Source: Streptococcaceae bacterium
GTDB taxonomy: Bacteria; Bacillota; Bacilli; Lactobacillales; Streptococcaceae
Assembly (NCBI GenBank): GCA_031269775.1
Contig: JAISYQ010000027.1
Coordinates: 39,401 to 103,400 of the forward strand
DNA: 64,000 bases
Direction: 5' to 3'
Positions within the stretch are counted from its first letter, which is position 1. Every line of letters starts with the position of its first letter. Positions 8,221 to 18,909 of this stretch are shown piece by piece. The notes beneath the pieces were generated by a model, which saw nothing but the letters and a program-made list of their open reading frames with translations, did not search any database and had not been told where the DNA came from. The translations under genes were made by a program, and so were the position numbers.

Positions 8221-8568
8221 ATGTCATGGACACAAGAAACAATCAATGAGGTTTACGCAAAGGTAATGCAAAAAGCAACAACGGATGAGGAATTTCGGGA
8301 GGAGTTATTAAATAATCCAAATAAAACTATTGAAAAACTTACCGGTGAAAAACTTCCTGATGATTTTAAAGTAAAGATACTGGAAAACGATCCAAATTAT
8401 ACCGCAACATTTGTTTTACCGAATATGCGTAGTACTGATCTAAACATTGATGATTTGGAAAATGTAGCTGGAGGTTTTGGTGGATGTACTGCTGAATTTG
8501 GAGAGATTGGTGATGTCAATGTCAATGCATGCGGTAATCAAGTAGGAGGAAACCAAACTAAACAATGA
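8221..8568 (+). CDS. Proteusin-type RiPP precursor 3
   Basis: This 115-residue precursor has an 85-residue NHLP leader (MSWTQETINEVYAKVMQKAT onwards, ending ENVAGG) and a 30-residue core with Cys in GGCTAEF and NACGNQ, two Gly pairs and a polar tail. It has an excellent TTAGGAGG ribosome site. A possible promoter (TTGACT at 8176-8181, TATAAA at 8197-8202, short 15 bp spacer) lies in the 181 bp gap before it, so it may be expressed independently. A MITE-like element starts 17 bp after its stop. Confidence 0.88.
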   Translation: MSWTQETINEVYAKVMQKATTDEEFREELLNNPNKTIEKLTGEKLPDDFKVKILENDPNYTATFVLPNMRSTDLNIDDLENVAGGFGGCTAEFGEIGDVNVNACGNQVGGNQTKQ

Positions 8569-8584
8569 AAATTTTTATTTATTA

Positions 8585-8743
8585 TACCTCCTTGAAAACT
8601 AGATGTATTGGAACTTCGTTTTCTTTTTCCCCAATACATCGTCAAAAATCCTCAAAATAGAACCACTATTTTTACGTTTTTTTCCTTGCCTCAGGAAAAA
8701 ATTGAAACTAATTTTCTTTATACCCTAATTTCCGAGGAGGTCT
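8585..8743. repeat. MITE-like inverted-repeat element, family 1, copy 2
   Basis: Same orientation and layout as copy 1 (1304-1463). The left end has drifted to ATACCTCCTTGAAAAC; the right end TTTCCGAGGAGGTCT is intact. It separates intact precursor 3 from the decayed fourth precursor, and may have removed the latter's promoter and leader start. Confidence 0.8.
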
Positions 8744-8784
8744 ATTGGCCATAAATCCAAAAAATGATTGTTTAAATACAAGAT

Positions 8785-9045
8785 GTTTTTTTCATTTGAA
8801 GAATTTCATCAAAAATTATTAAGGGCTCTAAATTTGCAATTGAAAAATTAAATAGAAGAGGCGTTACTGGATGATTATAAGATTAAAATTTTAGAAAATA
8901 TCCCAATTTATACCGCGACATTTATTTTACCAAATATGTTATACATAGTGCTGAGTTAAATCTTGATGATTTAGAAAATGTCGCTGAAGGAACTGAACTT
9001 CAAGGTTCCCTAAGAGTATATGCCCAAAATCAAACTGGAAAATAA
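8785..9045 (+). pseudogene. Decayed fourth proteusin precursor
   Basis: Translating piecewise in changing frames recovers the NHLP leader: EEFHQKLL, then SKFAIEKLN in another frame, then DDYKIKILENIPIYTATFILPNM, then SAELNLDDLENVAEG. At least three frameshifts are needed. The first ~20 leader residues and the ribosome site are missing, the cleavage motif AGG has become AEG, and the core TELQGSLRVYAQNQTGK has lost the conserved Cys. It ends with TAA at 9045. The MITE-like copy 2 lies immediately upstream. The following stretch to 9219 holds nothing further apart from the lexA leader. Confidence 0.85.
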
Positions 9046-9219
9046 ATAATCAAGGAAATTTCCCTTATCATTTATTTGAACAAGCACTTACACGTATTAT
9101 TTTAAATTACGTCTTAATTTTGCAAACAATTTTAATATACAAAACAACAGTCTGACATAAATAGCTCTTTATGCTAAGATAACTATGAAATTATTTAAAG
9201 CATTAAGAAGGTGAGTTAA

Positions 9220-9840
9220 TTGGCGAAACAAACAAGTCGTCAGATGGATGTGCTACGTTTTATTTATGATACATTAGAAAATAAAAAGTATCCACCAACT
9301 GTTCGTGAAATTGGTGAAACAGTAGGTTTATCTTCTACTTCAACTGTTCATGGCTATCTAGGCCGATTAGAAAAACAAGGATTGCTTCATCGTAATCCAG
9401 GCAAACCACGTATTTTAGAAGTTACACTAATTGGATTGCAAAAGCTAGGAGTGCAACCTAGTGAGATTCCTTTGCTTGGTCAAGTAGCTGCAGGAGGACC
9501 TATTTTAGCAGTCGAAGAAGCTACTGATTTTTTTCCTATACCGCCATATTTAAAACGTGAAAAAAATCCGCTTTTTATGTTGACTATTAAAGGAGATTCG
9601 ATGATTAATATCGGTATTCTTGATGAAGACATGATCATTGTTCGCAAACAGTCTAATGCTAATAATGGTGATATTGTGGTTGCAATAACCAAGGAAGAAG
9701 AAGCAACATGCAAGCGATTTTATAAAGAAAAAAATTATTTTCGCTTGCAACCGGAAAATGATTTTATGGAGCCAATTATTGTTGATCAAGTATCTATTAT
9801 AGGTAAGGTTATCGGCTTATATAGAAGTCATATATTTTAA
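9220..9840 (+). CDS. lexA: LexA repressor (SOS regulator)
   Basis: This 206-residue repressor represses SOS genes and self-cleaves when bound to RecA filaments. The N-terminal winged helix-turn-helix (1-66) includes [23 protein letters not shown]. The cleavage site is Ala91-Gly92 in QVAAGGP. The serine protease-like domain has Ser127 in GDSM and Lys165 in ATCKRF, so the autoproteolytic dyad is complete. It starts with TTG after AAGGTGAG. No convincing LexA box of the CGAACNNNNGTTCG type was found in its upstream region. It converges on gyrB. Confidence 0.96.
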   Translation: MAKQTSRQMDVLRFIYDTLENKKYPPTVREIGETVGLSSTSTVHGYLGRLEKQGLLHRNPGKPRILEVTLIGLQKLGVQPSEIPLLGQVAAGGPILAVEEATDFFPIPPYLKREKNPLFMLTIKGDSMINIGILDEDMIIVRKQSNANNGDIVVAITKEEEATCKRFYKEKNYFRLQPENDFMEPIIVDQVSIIGKVIGLYRSHIF

Positions 9841-9904
9841 AAAAAGGTAAAGCTATCAACAGAATCATTAACGCTTGAAGATCATAAACAGCTAGCTATA
9901 AATT

Positions 9905-11917
<2,013 letters not shown>

Positions 11918-11933
11918 TCAATTCATGCCTTTT

Positions 11934-11942
11934 ATTATAACA
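11934..11942 (-). promoter_or_regulatory. Extended -10 promoter of gyrB
   Basis: On the reverse strand TGTTATAAT forms an extended -10 (TGN plus a perfect TATAAT). It lies ~67 bp upstream of the favoured gyrB start. No good -35 is visible, as is common for extended -10 promoters. Confidence 0.6.
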
Positions 11943-12161
11943 AATGTTAGGTGGTAAGTATACGCAAGCGCTGTGTGCGTGTTGAAATATATGCTTATCC
12001 ACGATAAAATAAAGCAGCTTTGCAAGCATCTTAACCCGTATTGAAAAAAGTATTTGTCTTAATTAAATCCAAAATCAAAATATTGCTAATACATCTTAGT
12101 TAAGATAAAAAACTTTTGTACTAACTTCATATGCAAAAAAGATAACTGGAGGAAAATTAAA

Positions 12162-13784
12162 ATGCTAACCGTAACAGATGTTAGTTTGCAATTTTCAGAT
12201 CGAAAATTGTTTGATGATGTAAAGATAAAATTTACGCCTGGTAATTGTTATGGTTTAATTGGGGCAAATGGTGCAGGAAAATCAACTTTTTTAAAGATTT
12301 TAGCAGGAGATATTGAACCAACAACAGGATCAGTTAGCCTTGGAATTAATGAACGTTTATCTGTGTTGCGCCAAAATCATTTTGACTACGAAGAAAAAAG
12401 CGTAATCGATGTAGTTATGATGGGTAATCAACGTTTGTACCAAATTATGAAAGAAAAAAATGCAATTTATGCTAAAGAAGATTTTTCAGATACAGATGGT
12501 CTTCGCGCTGCTGAGCTTGAAGGTGAATTTGCAGAACTAGGTGGATGGGAAGCAGAAAATGAGACTGCACAATTATTACAGGGCTTAAACATTTCAGAAA
12601 ATCTTCACTATGAATTGATGAGTGCATTAACAGCAGGAGAAAAAATCAAAGTATTACTAGCACAAGCATTATTTGGAAAACCTGATGTCTTGCTTTTAGA
12701 TGAACCAACAAACGGTTTAGATGTTAATTCGATTAACTGGTTAGAAGAATTTTTAATTGATTTTGAAAACACTGTGATTGTAGTATCGCATGATCGTCAT
12801 TTTTTAAATAAAGTATGCACGCATATGGCGGATTTAGATTTCAGAAAAATCAAGATCTATGTGGGAAATTATGATTTTTGGCTTAAATCTTCACAACTGG
12901 CATTAAAAATGAAACAAGATCAAAATACTAAAAAAGAAGAGCAAATTAAAAAATTGCAAGAATTTATTGCCCGTTTTTCAGCAAATGCTTCAAAATCTAA
13001 ACAAGCAACCAGTCGAAAAAAGATGTTAGAAAAAATTACGTTAGAAGATATTACACCATCAAGTAGGCGCTATCCATTTATCAGTTTTAAACCTGAACGA
13101 GAGATTGGAAACGATTTACTGCAAGTAGAAAATTTATCAGTTACAATTGATGGCAAAAAGATTTTAGACAATATTAACTTTACACTACGACCAGAGGATA
13201 AAACAGCATTTATTGCCGCAAACGACCTTACAACAACCACGTTAATCCGTGTAATTATAGGTAAGCTTAAACCAGATACTGGAAGTATTCGCTTTGGTAT
13301 TACCACTTCACAAAGTTATTTATCAAAAGATAGTACAAAAGAGTTTGATAGCAAGCTTTCCATTCTTGATTGGCTTAGACAATTTGCATCAAAAGAAGAG
13401 GATGATACCTTTTTACGAGGTTTTTTAGGACGAATGTTATTTTCTAAAGATGAAGTACTAAAATCTGTAAATGTCCTTTCTGGAGGCGAAAAAGTTCGTG
13501 TTATGCTTAGTAAAATGATGCTTTCTAAGGCGAATGTTCTTGTACTTGATGACCCAACAAATCATTTGGATTTGGAATCTATTACTTCACTTAATAATGG
13601 CCTAAAAGATTTTAAAGGAGCGTTAATTTTTGCATCACATGACCATGAATTTATTCAGACATTAGCAAATCGCATAATTGCAATTTCTGATAGAGGAATG
13701 GTGGAGCGTCTTGATACAACGTATGATGAATTTTTGGAGAATAAAAAGATAAGAGATCAGGTAGAAAAACTTTTCAAAAGTTAA
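12162..13784 (+). CDS. ABC-F family ATPase with a degenerate second Walker A
   Basis: This 540-residue soluble twin-ATPase has no transmembrane segments, as in ABC-F translation factors that act at the ribosomal E site. NBD1 has Walker A GANGAGKS (34-41), signature LTAGE and Walker B VLLLDE. The linker (~240-300) is Lys-rich. NBD2 has an intact LSGGE signature, but its Walker A is AANDLTTTT (352-360), lacking the invariant Lys, and its Walker B ends LDD rather than LDE. NBD2 may therefore bind ATP poorly; this may be a subfamily trait. It starts after TGGAGGAAAA. The next gene begins 38 bp downstream, so they may share a transcript. Confidence 0.88.
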   Translation: MLTVTDVSLQFSDRKLFDDVKIKFTPGNCYGLIGANGAGKSTFLKILAGDIEPTTGSVSLGINERLSVLRQNHFDYEEKSVIDVVMMGNQRLYQIMKEKNAIYAKEDFSDTDGLRAAELEGEFAELGGWEAENETAQLLQGLNISENLHYELMSALTAGEKIKVLLAQALFGKPDVLLLDEPTNGLDVNSINWLEEFLIDFENTVIVVSHDRHFLNKVCTHMADLDFRKIKIYVGNYDFWLKSSQLALKMKQDQNTKKEEQIKKLQEFIARFSANASKSKQATSRKKMLEKITLEDITPSSRRYPFISFKPEREIGNDLLQVENLSVTIDGKKILDNINFTLRPEDKTAFIAANDLTTTTLIRVIIGKLKPDTGSIRFGITTSQSYLSKDSTKEFDSKLSILDWLRQFASKEEDDTFLRGFLGRMLFSKDEVLKSVNVLSGGEKVRVMLSKMMLSKANVLVLDDPTNHLDLESITSLNNGLKDFKGALIFASHDHEFIQTLANRIIAISDRGMVERLDTTYDEFLENKKIRDQVEKLFKS

Positions 13785-13821
13785 AATACGTACAAAGAAA
13801 AGATAGAAAGCAGGTAAAACT

Positions 13822-14778
13822 TTGAGTGTTAAAAAAGATCTTTTTCAAATGATTCAAACATTTAACACAATTATTATTCATCGCCATAAGCGCCCAGATC
13901 CAGATGCAATTGCTTCACAATGTGGACTAAAAGAAATTTTAAAAGCAAGCTTTCCTCAAAAAAATATTTATGCAGTGGGAAGTTCCAATGATGGCTTAAA
14001 ATTTTTAGCTCGCATGGATGAAGTTAATGATCCTCTTTATCAAGAAGCATTGGTTATTGTTGTTGATACAGCAAACATTGAGCGGATAAGTGATGAGCGT
14101 TTTAAAAATGGAAAAAAGTTAATTAAAATTGATCATCATCCAAATGATGAAATTTATGGAGATTTATTATGGGTAGATCAAGCAGTTAGTAGTACAAGTG
14201 AATTAATTGTGCATTTTTACTTAGCTTTTAAAGATAAATTAATCATGACCACTGAAGCTGCTAGGTTATTATATGCGGGAATTGTTGGAGATACAGGTCG
14301 TTTCTTATATCCAGCTACAACAGCTAAAACCTTAGAAATTGCTGCTTTTTTATTAAAATTTGCCTTTAATGCAAGCGCTATAAGCCAAGAATTATTAACG
14401 ATTTCGATGAAGGTAGCAAAACTTTCAGGTTATGTTTACCAAAATATCAATGTTGATGAAAATGGAGCTGCTTATATTTTATTATCTTCAGAAATTTTAC
14501 AAAGATATGATGTAGCAGAATTTGAAACATCTTCTATTGTAACTTTACCAGGAATGATCAATGAAGTTTTAAGTTGGGTGATTTTTGTAGAAAAAACAAA
14601 AGGCGGCTTTCGTGCGCGCTTGCGTTCTAAAGGCCCAGTAATTAATAAAATTGCTAAACGTTATAATGGTGGTGGTCATTTACTAGCAAGTGGAGCTAAT
14701 GCAAAAAATCATAAAGAAATAAAAAAAATTTATCGAGAAATTCAAGATGCAACAAAAAAATGGAGAAATAAAAAATGA
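13822..14778 (+). CDS. nrnA: DHH-family oligoribonuclease / pAp phosphatase (NrnA type)
   Basis: This 318-residue DHH/DHHA1 phosphoesterase degrades nanoRNAs and dephosphorylates 3'-phosphoadenosine 5'-phosphate. The motifs are IIHRHKRPDPDAIASQ, VVDTAN, the signature DHHP in IKIDHHPND, and the DHHA1 substrate loop RYNGGGHLLASGA near the C-terminus. Length is typical. It starts with TTG after an AGCAGG site. It is followed by hairpins that probably end transcription before the convergent ABC system. Confidence 0.92.
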   Translation: MSVKKDLFQMIQTFNTIIIHRHKRPDPDAIASQCGLKEILKASFPQKNIYAVGSSNDGLKFLARMDEVNDPLYQEALVIVVDTANIERISDERFKNGKKLIKIDHHPNDEIYGDLLWVDQAVSSTSELIVHFYLAFKDKLIMTTEAARLLYAGIVGDTGRFLYPATTAKTLEIAAFLLKFAFNASAISQELLTISMKVAKLSGYVYQNINVDENGAAYILLSSEILQRYDVAEFETSSIVTLPGMINEVLSWVIFVEKTKGGFRARLRSKGPVINKIAKRYNGGGHLLASGANAKNHKEIKKIYREIQDATKKWRNKK

Positions 14779-14912
14779 CCCTTAACGACAATCTCCCAAT
14801 GATGAATTGTCTCGTTGCACAGCTTACAATCCAAGCAAAGTTTGGGTAAGCTTGTAGCAACCCGATAAATTTTTTACCAAATTGCAATCAAACAAAGCTT
14901 GAAAGAATCTTT

Positions 14913-14938
14913 AAAATCTGCCACTGCCAGATTTTTTT
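14913..14938 (+). terminator. Terminator between nrnA and the convergent ABC permease gene
   Basis: AAATCTG (14914-14920) and CAGATTT (14928-14934) form a stem followed by Ts. The reverse strand also carries a T-run after it, so it may serve both genes. Another hairpin (AGCTTAC with GTAAGCT, about 14820-14851) precedes it. Confidence 0.6.
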
Positions 14939-14945
14939 GCCTCAA

Positions 14946-15668
14946 TCAGATATTTCTTTTTAAAACACTAATAAAGCTGAACCCCCCAAAAAAGATCAAA
15001 ATAATTCTACTGATTATAAAAATTAAACTTAATTTAAAATCAACTTCACCACTTAAACCTAAAGGCAAAATAAAAGGTTCATGATTGATAAATCCTTTTG
15101 CAAAAATGTCTAAAAAGGGGGACATTTCAATTTTTAAAAAAGATAAGATAAGTACAATTGGCATAAATGTATAAAGCCAAGTTATTTTTTTAGACCCTAA
15201 AAATAAACCAATGCCAAACACAAAAATAAAACTTGGCAGTAAAATGAGAAGTAGCGGCAAGATGAAATGAGAAAAATTTGTAAAGCGAAAAGTAAATACA
15301 TAAAAGCCCATACTGATCAAAATAAACACCGATGTAATCAAAAAATACGCAGCAAAAATCGAAGAAATTTTTAAAACAAAATATTTTGCGTAAGAAATTG
15401 GTGTAGATAAGGTGATTTCTTTTACTAAAGTCTCGTTTTTTGTAAATAACATAGTGATAAAAAACATCAAAACCAGCAACAAAAATGGCTGTACTTCACA
15501 TAAAAAGCAAGAAAAACTCCACTGTGAAAAAGGGGCTGTATAGCCTACGCCTTTAATGATTTTGGTATTTAAAACATATATAGAAAAAAATGCTGCTACA
15601 ATCAAAGTAATGATAAAAAATTTAGAAAATGCAAGCCGTTTTAATTCATATCGAAAGATTTTAAACAT
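14946..15668 (-). CDS. ABC-2 type transporter permease, small subunit
   Basis: This 240-residue all-membrane protein has about six hydrophobic segments (15-32, 58-75, 103-128, 133-155, 162-178, 215-235). The N-terminus MFKIFRYELKRLAFSKFF is typical of ABC-2 permeases. Its start overlaps the end of the large permease gene by 28 bp. It is the last gene of the second RiPP cluster and probably pairs with the 786-residue permease and the ATPase at 18021. The substrate is unknown; peptide export or self-immunity are the likely options. Confidence 0.75.
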   Translation of the reverse strand: MFKIFRYELKRLAFSKFFIITLIVAAFFSIYVLNTKIIKGVGYTAPFSQWSFSCFLCEVQPFLLLVLMFFITMLFTKNETLVKEITLSTPISYAKYFVLKISSIFAAYFLITSVFILISMGFYVFTFRFTNFSHFILPLLLILLPSFIFVFGIGLFLGSKKITWLYTFMPIVLILSFLKIEMSPFLDIFAKGFINHEPFILPLGLSGEVDFKLSLIFIISRIILIFFGGFSFISVLKRNI

Positions 15669-18001
15669 TGAACAACACCTCCGTCTTCTATCGTAATTTC
15701 CATTTCATTTAAAAAATCAGCAAAAGTTAGGGTTTGATCTGGATGATTGTGATATTTTTGATAAATATTCTTAAGTTTCTTTGAAAAATTTTTAGCTCCG
15801 ACACTCTCTTCAATTTTGTAAATTTCAAATGGAGCGAGCTTATGAATTTTAGCTCTTTTAACATCAATGGTTACAGGCCATTTTTGTAAACTTGACATCT
15901 TTGTTAAATATTTGGGATTTCTCTGATAAAAACCTCTTTTTACAAGCTTTGCTCCTTCTCTCCATTCAAAACTCTCTACCCCTCCTTTTCGTTCATTATT
16001 TAAAAATAAATCATCAGCAATTTTTTTGCCGAATCTATTTTTTATAAAAGAATAAGCAGAAAATTCAATCAAAGCTTCATAAGTCCATTCAGAATGTTTT
16101 TGATTAATTTCTATTTCCTTTTTTGGACGAATAATATCTGGTACTTCTTGATTAGAGATATTAACATTTTGCCACCAGAAATTAGCAAGAGATGCAGCTA
16201 AAATCTGAAGTGTTTGAGCGTGATTTAGCACTTTATTTTTAGTCACTTCATTCACCATAAGAATACCCTCACTTTGAGTGACAAGATTAGAATAATTAAA
16301 ACTATTCACCCCAGAAACACCTGAAGTAATAACGATTTTTAATGGCCTAACTCCTTGGTTAAGTGGCCCCATTTGATGAAAGAAAAATTGAAACATGGCT
16401 TTTATATCCTCAGCTTTTGTAATGTAATTCTCTTTATCTTCATAAGGATAAAAAAATTCGATATTTGAGCCTTCTTCAGTTTTATATTGTATTTTCCCAA
16501 AATTTGCAGCACACAAATAACAATCCTCTGCTTGATCGTCTGCAAAACTCCATTTAAAAGTGCCATCTTTACTTTCTGCAATCTTTTTATTTTCTTGACC
16601 TGTACTAACAACGTTTAAAGGAGCATCCAAACTAATCTCACCCTCTATTTTATTATTTGGTTTATTTACTAAAATTTGTGGTAAAAATTTTGTTTTAATA
16701 TAAGAAACATACCTACTTGAAACACCTGAAGTAAAATCTTTAACAATACTTAAATTTTTTGGCGATCCACCATAAGAAAATTCCAAGTTACTTATCCTTT
16801 TTTTAGGCAGCTGAACTTCTAATAAACTATAGGCATAGGCACGAGTTAAGGCAGAATTTTGCTCAGCAAATTTAATTCTTATAGGTTTGTGATTAAGGTT
16901 GATATAGTCAATTTTATATCCAGGTGAAATCAATATATATAGTGTTTGCTTACTAAAAGTTTGATTTTCCAAATCTTGTTTGAAAATAACAGAAGTTCTC
17001 TGAGCTTTTGTATCAATCATCATTTTCATTTTTGCAGTAGAAACTGTTTTTAAATTTTTGTTAATAAAGGGATCAAAATCATTATTTGCCATTAAGTTAA
17101 CAGTATCTATCAAAGAGATTTTTTTAGATAATGGTTCATGAGTAAAACTAAATACAGGTAAAAAAATGATGAAAAGAAGACTTATGGTTAGCAATTTATA
17201 CTTTTTTCCATTATAAAAAGCAGATTTTAATAATCCTTTTTGGTAACTCCTTGTACCTAAAAGACCAAATAAAAAGATGCTAAAAGAAAGACCAAAGCTA
17301 AACAATCGATTCCAAAAAAGAGCTGTTAAAATTTGTGTATTTCCAAAAAAATTTGAAACTCCTGTTACTGGAGATTGCACCCAACTGTATAGATAGGAAC
17401 ACATAGTTCCAACACTAAAACTTGCCAAAAAGAGAAAAAGCATTGCAATAATTGATAAATTAACACTTTTTGTTAAAAAATAAATCCCTGAACTTAGCAA
17501 AATGCAAAATACAATAGCAGTAAACATAATGCCAAAAAAACTGATAAAGTATAAATCCAGCTGATTAACCTCGTGCATTTTTATCAAAAAATACGGCATA
17601 AAAAGAAAAGAAGCAAGACTTGTTGCTATAAATCCTGTCAAACAAAGACTTATTGTTTGGAAAATATGATGTTTTATTGGACTGACGACAACATAAACGA
17701 CTTCTTCAATCCTTTCTCTTGAAATTTTATCTAATTCATAAAGCGTTAAAATACAGAAAAAAACTACCCCACATAAAGCTCCCATTTTGGTAGGAGTAAG
17801 TAAGGCAGTCGATAATTTTGTATAGCCTGGAAATATTAAAAAAATTAGAGAATTGGTATTATTTTTTGCAAAGATACTTAAAAAAGGAGCAAGGCAACTC
17901 AACATTAAAATAATCTGAGTTATTTTAGAACTACAAAGTCTTTTAACTTCATCAATTAATGAAGAGTAAAAATTTTTGAAAAATCTTTTTTGTAACATCA
18001 T
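15641..18001 (-). CDS. ABC-2 permease fused to an inactive M1-peptidase-like domain
   Basis: This ~786-residue protein has N-terminal membrane segments (about 25-270), a further helix near 275-295 and a large extracytoplasmic region. The region around 600-660 resembles M1 metallopeptidases: the HExxHxWW zinc motif is replaced by ASLANFWW (Ala603, Asn607), while the downstream Glu block survives as WTYEALIEF. Both zinc-binding His and the catalytic Glu are therefore gone, leaving perhaps a peptide-binding domain. The ATG at 18001 has AAAGGGAG upstream; an earlier ATG at 18037 is also open. It overlaps the small permease and sits just downstream of the ATPase. Transported cargo is unknown. Confidence 0.65.
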   Translation of the reverse strand: MMLQKRFFKNFYSSLIDEVKRLCSSKITQIILMLSCLAPFLSIFAKNNTNSLIFLIFPGYTKLSTALLTPTKMGALCGVVFFCILTLYELDKISRERIEEVVYVVVSPIKHHIFQTISLCLTGFIATSLASFLFMPYFLIKMHEVNQLDLYFISFFGIMFTAIVFCILLSSGIYFLTKSVNLSIIAMLFLFLASFSVGTMCSYLYSWVQSPVTGVSNFFGNTQILTALFWNRLFSFGLSFSIFLFGLLGTRSYQKGLLKSAFYNGKKYKLLTISLLFIIFLPVFSFTHEPLSKKISLIDTVNLMANNDFDPFINKNLKTVSTAKMKMMIDTKAQRTSVIFKQDLENQTFSKQTLYILISPGYKIDYINLNHKPIRIKFAEQNSALTRAYAYSLLEVQLPKKRISNLEFSYGGSPKNLSIVKDFTSGVSSRYVSYIKTKFLPQILVNKPNNKIEGEISLDAPLNVVSTGQENKKIAESKDGTFKWSFADDQAEDCYLCAANFGKIQYKTEEGSNIEFFYPYEDKENYITKAEDIKAMFQFFFHQMGPLNQGVRPLKIVITSGVSGVNSFNYSNLVTQSEGILMVNEVTKNKVLNHAQTLQILAASLANFWWQNVNISNQEVPDIIRPKKEIEINQKHSEWTYEALIEFSAYSFIKNRFGKKIADDLFLNNERKGGVESFEWREGAKLVKRGFYQRNPKYLTKMSSLQKWPVTIDVKRAKIHKLAPFEIYKIEESVGAKNFSKKLKNIYQKYHNHPDQTLTFADFLNEMEITIEDGGVVQCLKSFDMN

Positions 18002-18020
18002 AATATGAAACACTCCCTTT

Positions 18021-18893
18021 CTACGAATATTTTGCAATCACATATGTGTAAGCATCTTCTAATGTTGGTTCAACCAGTGAAATTGAACTTTCTATTTTCT
18101 CGGCAATAACTCGGCACGAAACGCCCATCTTTGTAAATAATTTCGATGTAGATTTGTATCTATTGCCAATTTTTTTCATTATATCTCTATCTTCTTTTTC
18201 TTCAACTAGCCCCACATGTCCATTTGCTAATTGGATAAGTTCTGGTGAAGTCCCATCAAAGAGAATTTTACCCTCATTGATCACGATAATTCTCCTGCAC
18301 ACTGCTTGAATATCATCAATAATATGAGTTGATAAAAGAACAATTTTATCATGGGCCATTTTTGAAAAAATATTTCGAAATCTAATTCTTTCCTCTGGAT
18401 CAAGGCCTACCGTTGGCTCATCCAGAATAATTAATTCTGAATCTCCTAAAAGTGCTTGAGCAATTCCCACTCGTTGACGCTGCCCTCCAGAAAGATTTCT
18501 TATTTTTTCTTTTCGCTTCTTTTGTAAATTGACTTGTTCGATAACTTGATTAATATTTTCTTTTGCATTTTTTCCTAATTCTTTTAGCGATGCCATATAA
18601 TCTAAAAATTGATAAACGCTCAATTCATCATATAGTCCAAAATTTTGAGGTAAATATCCTAATTTTTTTTTCATTTCCTTTTCATAGTTAAAAAGAGGAA
18701 CATCGTTTACTTTAATTTCTCCAGAAGTAGGGAAAATTCTTGAAACTAATACCTTCATAAAGGTGCTTTTCCCCGCGCCATTTGGACCTAATAATCCCAC
18801 AAAATTAGGACTCTTTAACTCTACATTGATTTTTTGTAATGCTTTTTTCTTCCTATTGTAGGTAACACTTAAATCTTTAATACTGACCTTCAC
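18021..18893 (-). CDS. ABC transporter ATP-binding protein
   Basis: This 290-residue ATPase has Walker A GPNGAGKST, Q-loop LPQNFGLYDELS, signature LSGGQRQRVGIAQALLG, Walker B LIILDEPTVGLD and switch histidine STHI. It drives the two ABC-2 permeases encoded downstream. The C-terminal ~70 residues (from GLVEEKEDRD) look like the regulatory extension of drug/peptide-efflux ATPases. It starts 16 bp after the subtilisin-like gene, in one operon. Confidence 0.92.
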   Translation of the reverse strand: MKVSIKDLSVTYNRKKKALQKINVELKSPNFVGLLGPNGAGKSTFMKVLVSRIFPTSGEIKVNDVPLFNYEKEMKKKLGYLPQNFGLYDELSVYQFLDYMASLKELGKNAKENINQVIEQVNLQKKRKEKIRNLSGGQRQRVGIAQALLGDSELIILDEPTVGLDPEERIRFRNIFSKMAHDKIVLLSTHIIDDIQAVCRRIIVINEGKILFDGTSPELIQLANGHVGLVEEKEDRDIMKKIGNRYKSTSKLFTKMGVSCRVIAEKIESSISLVEPTLEDAYTYVIAKYS

Positions 18894-18909
18894 AGCTATT
18901 TCTCCTTTT

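Noticed and set aside
9046..9219. LexA operator upstream of lexA
   Set aside because: A GAAC (TTTGAACAAGCACTTAC) occurs, but no GTTC half-site at the right spacing.
9841..9904. Family-2 repeat remnant between lexA and gyrB (AGATCATAAACAG)
   Set aside because: Only one end resembles the family; the left side does not pair convincingly.
18001..18037. ATG at 18037 as the start of the large permease
   Set aside because: It lies inside the ATPase gene end without a ribosome site, while ATG 18001 has AAAGGGAG upstream.
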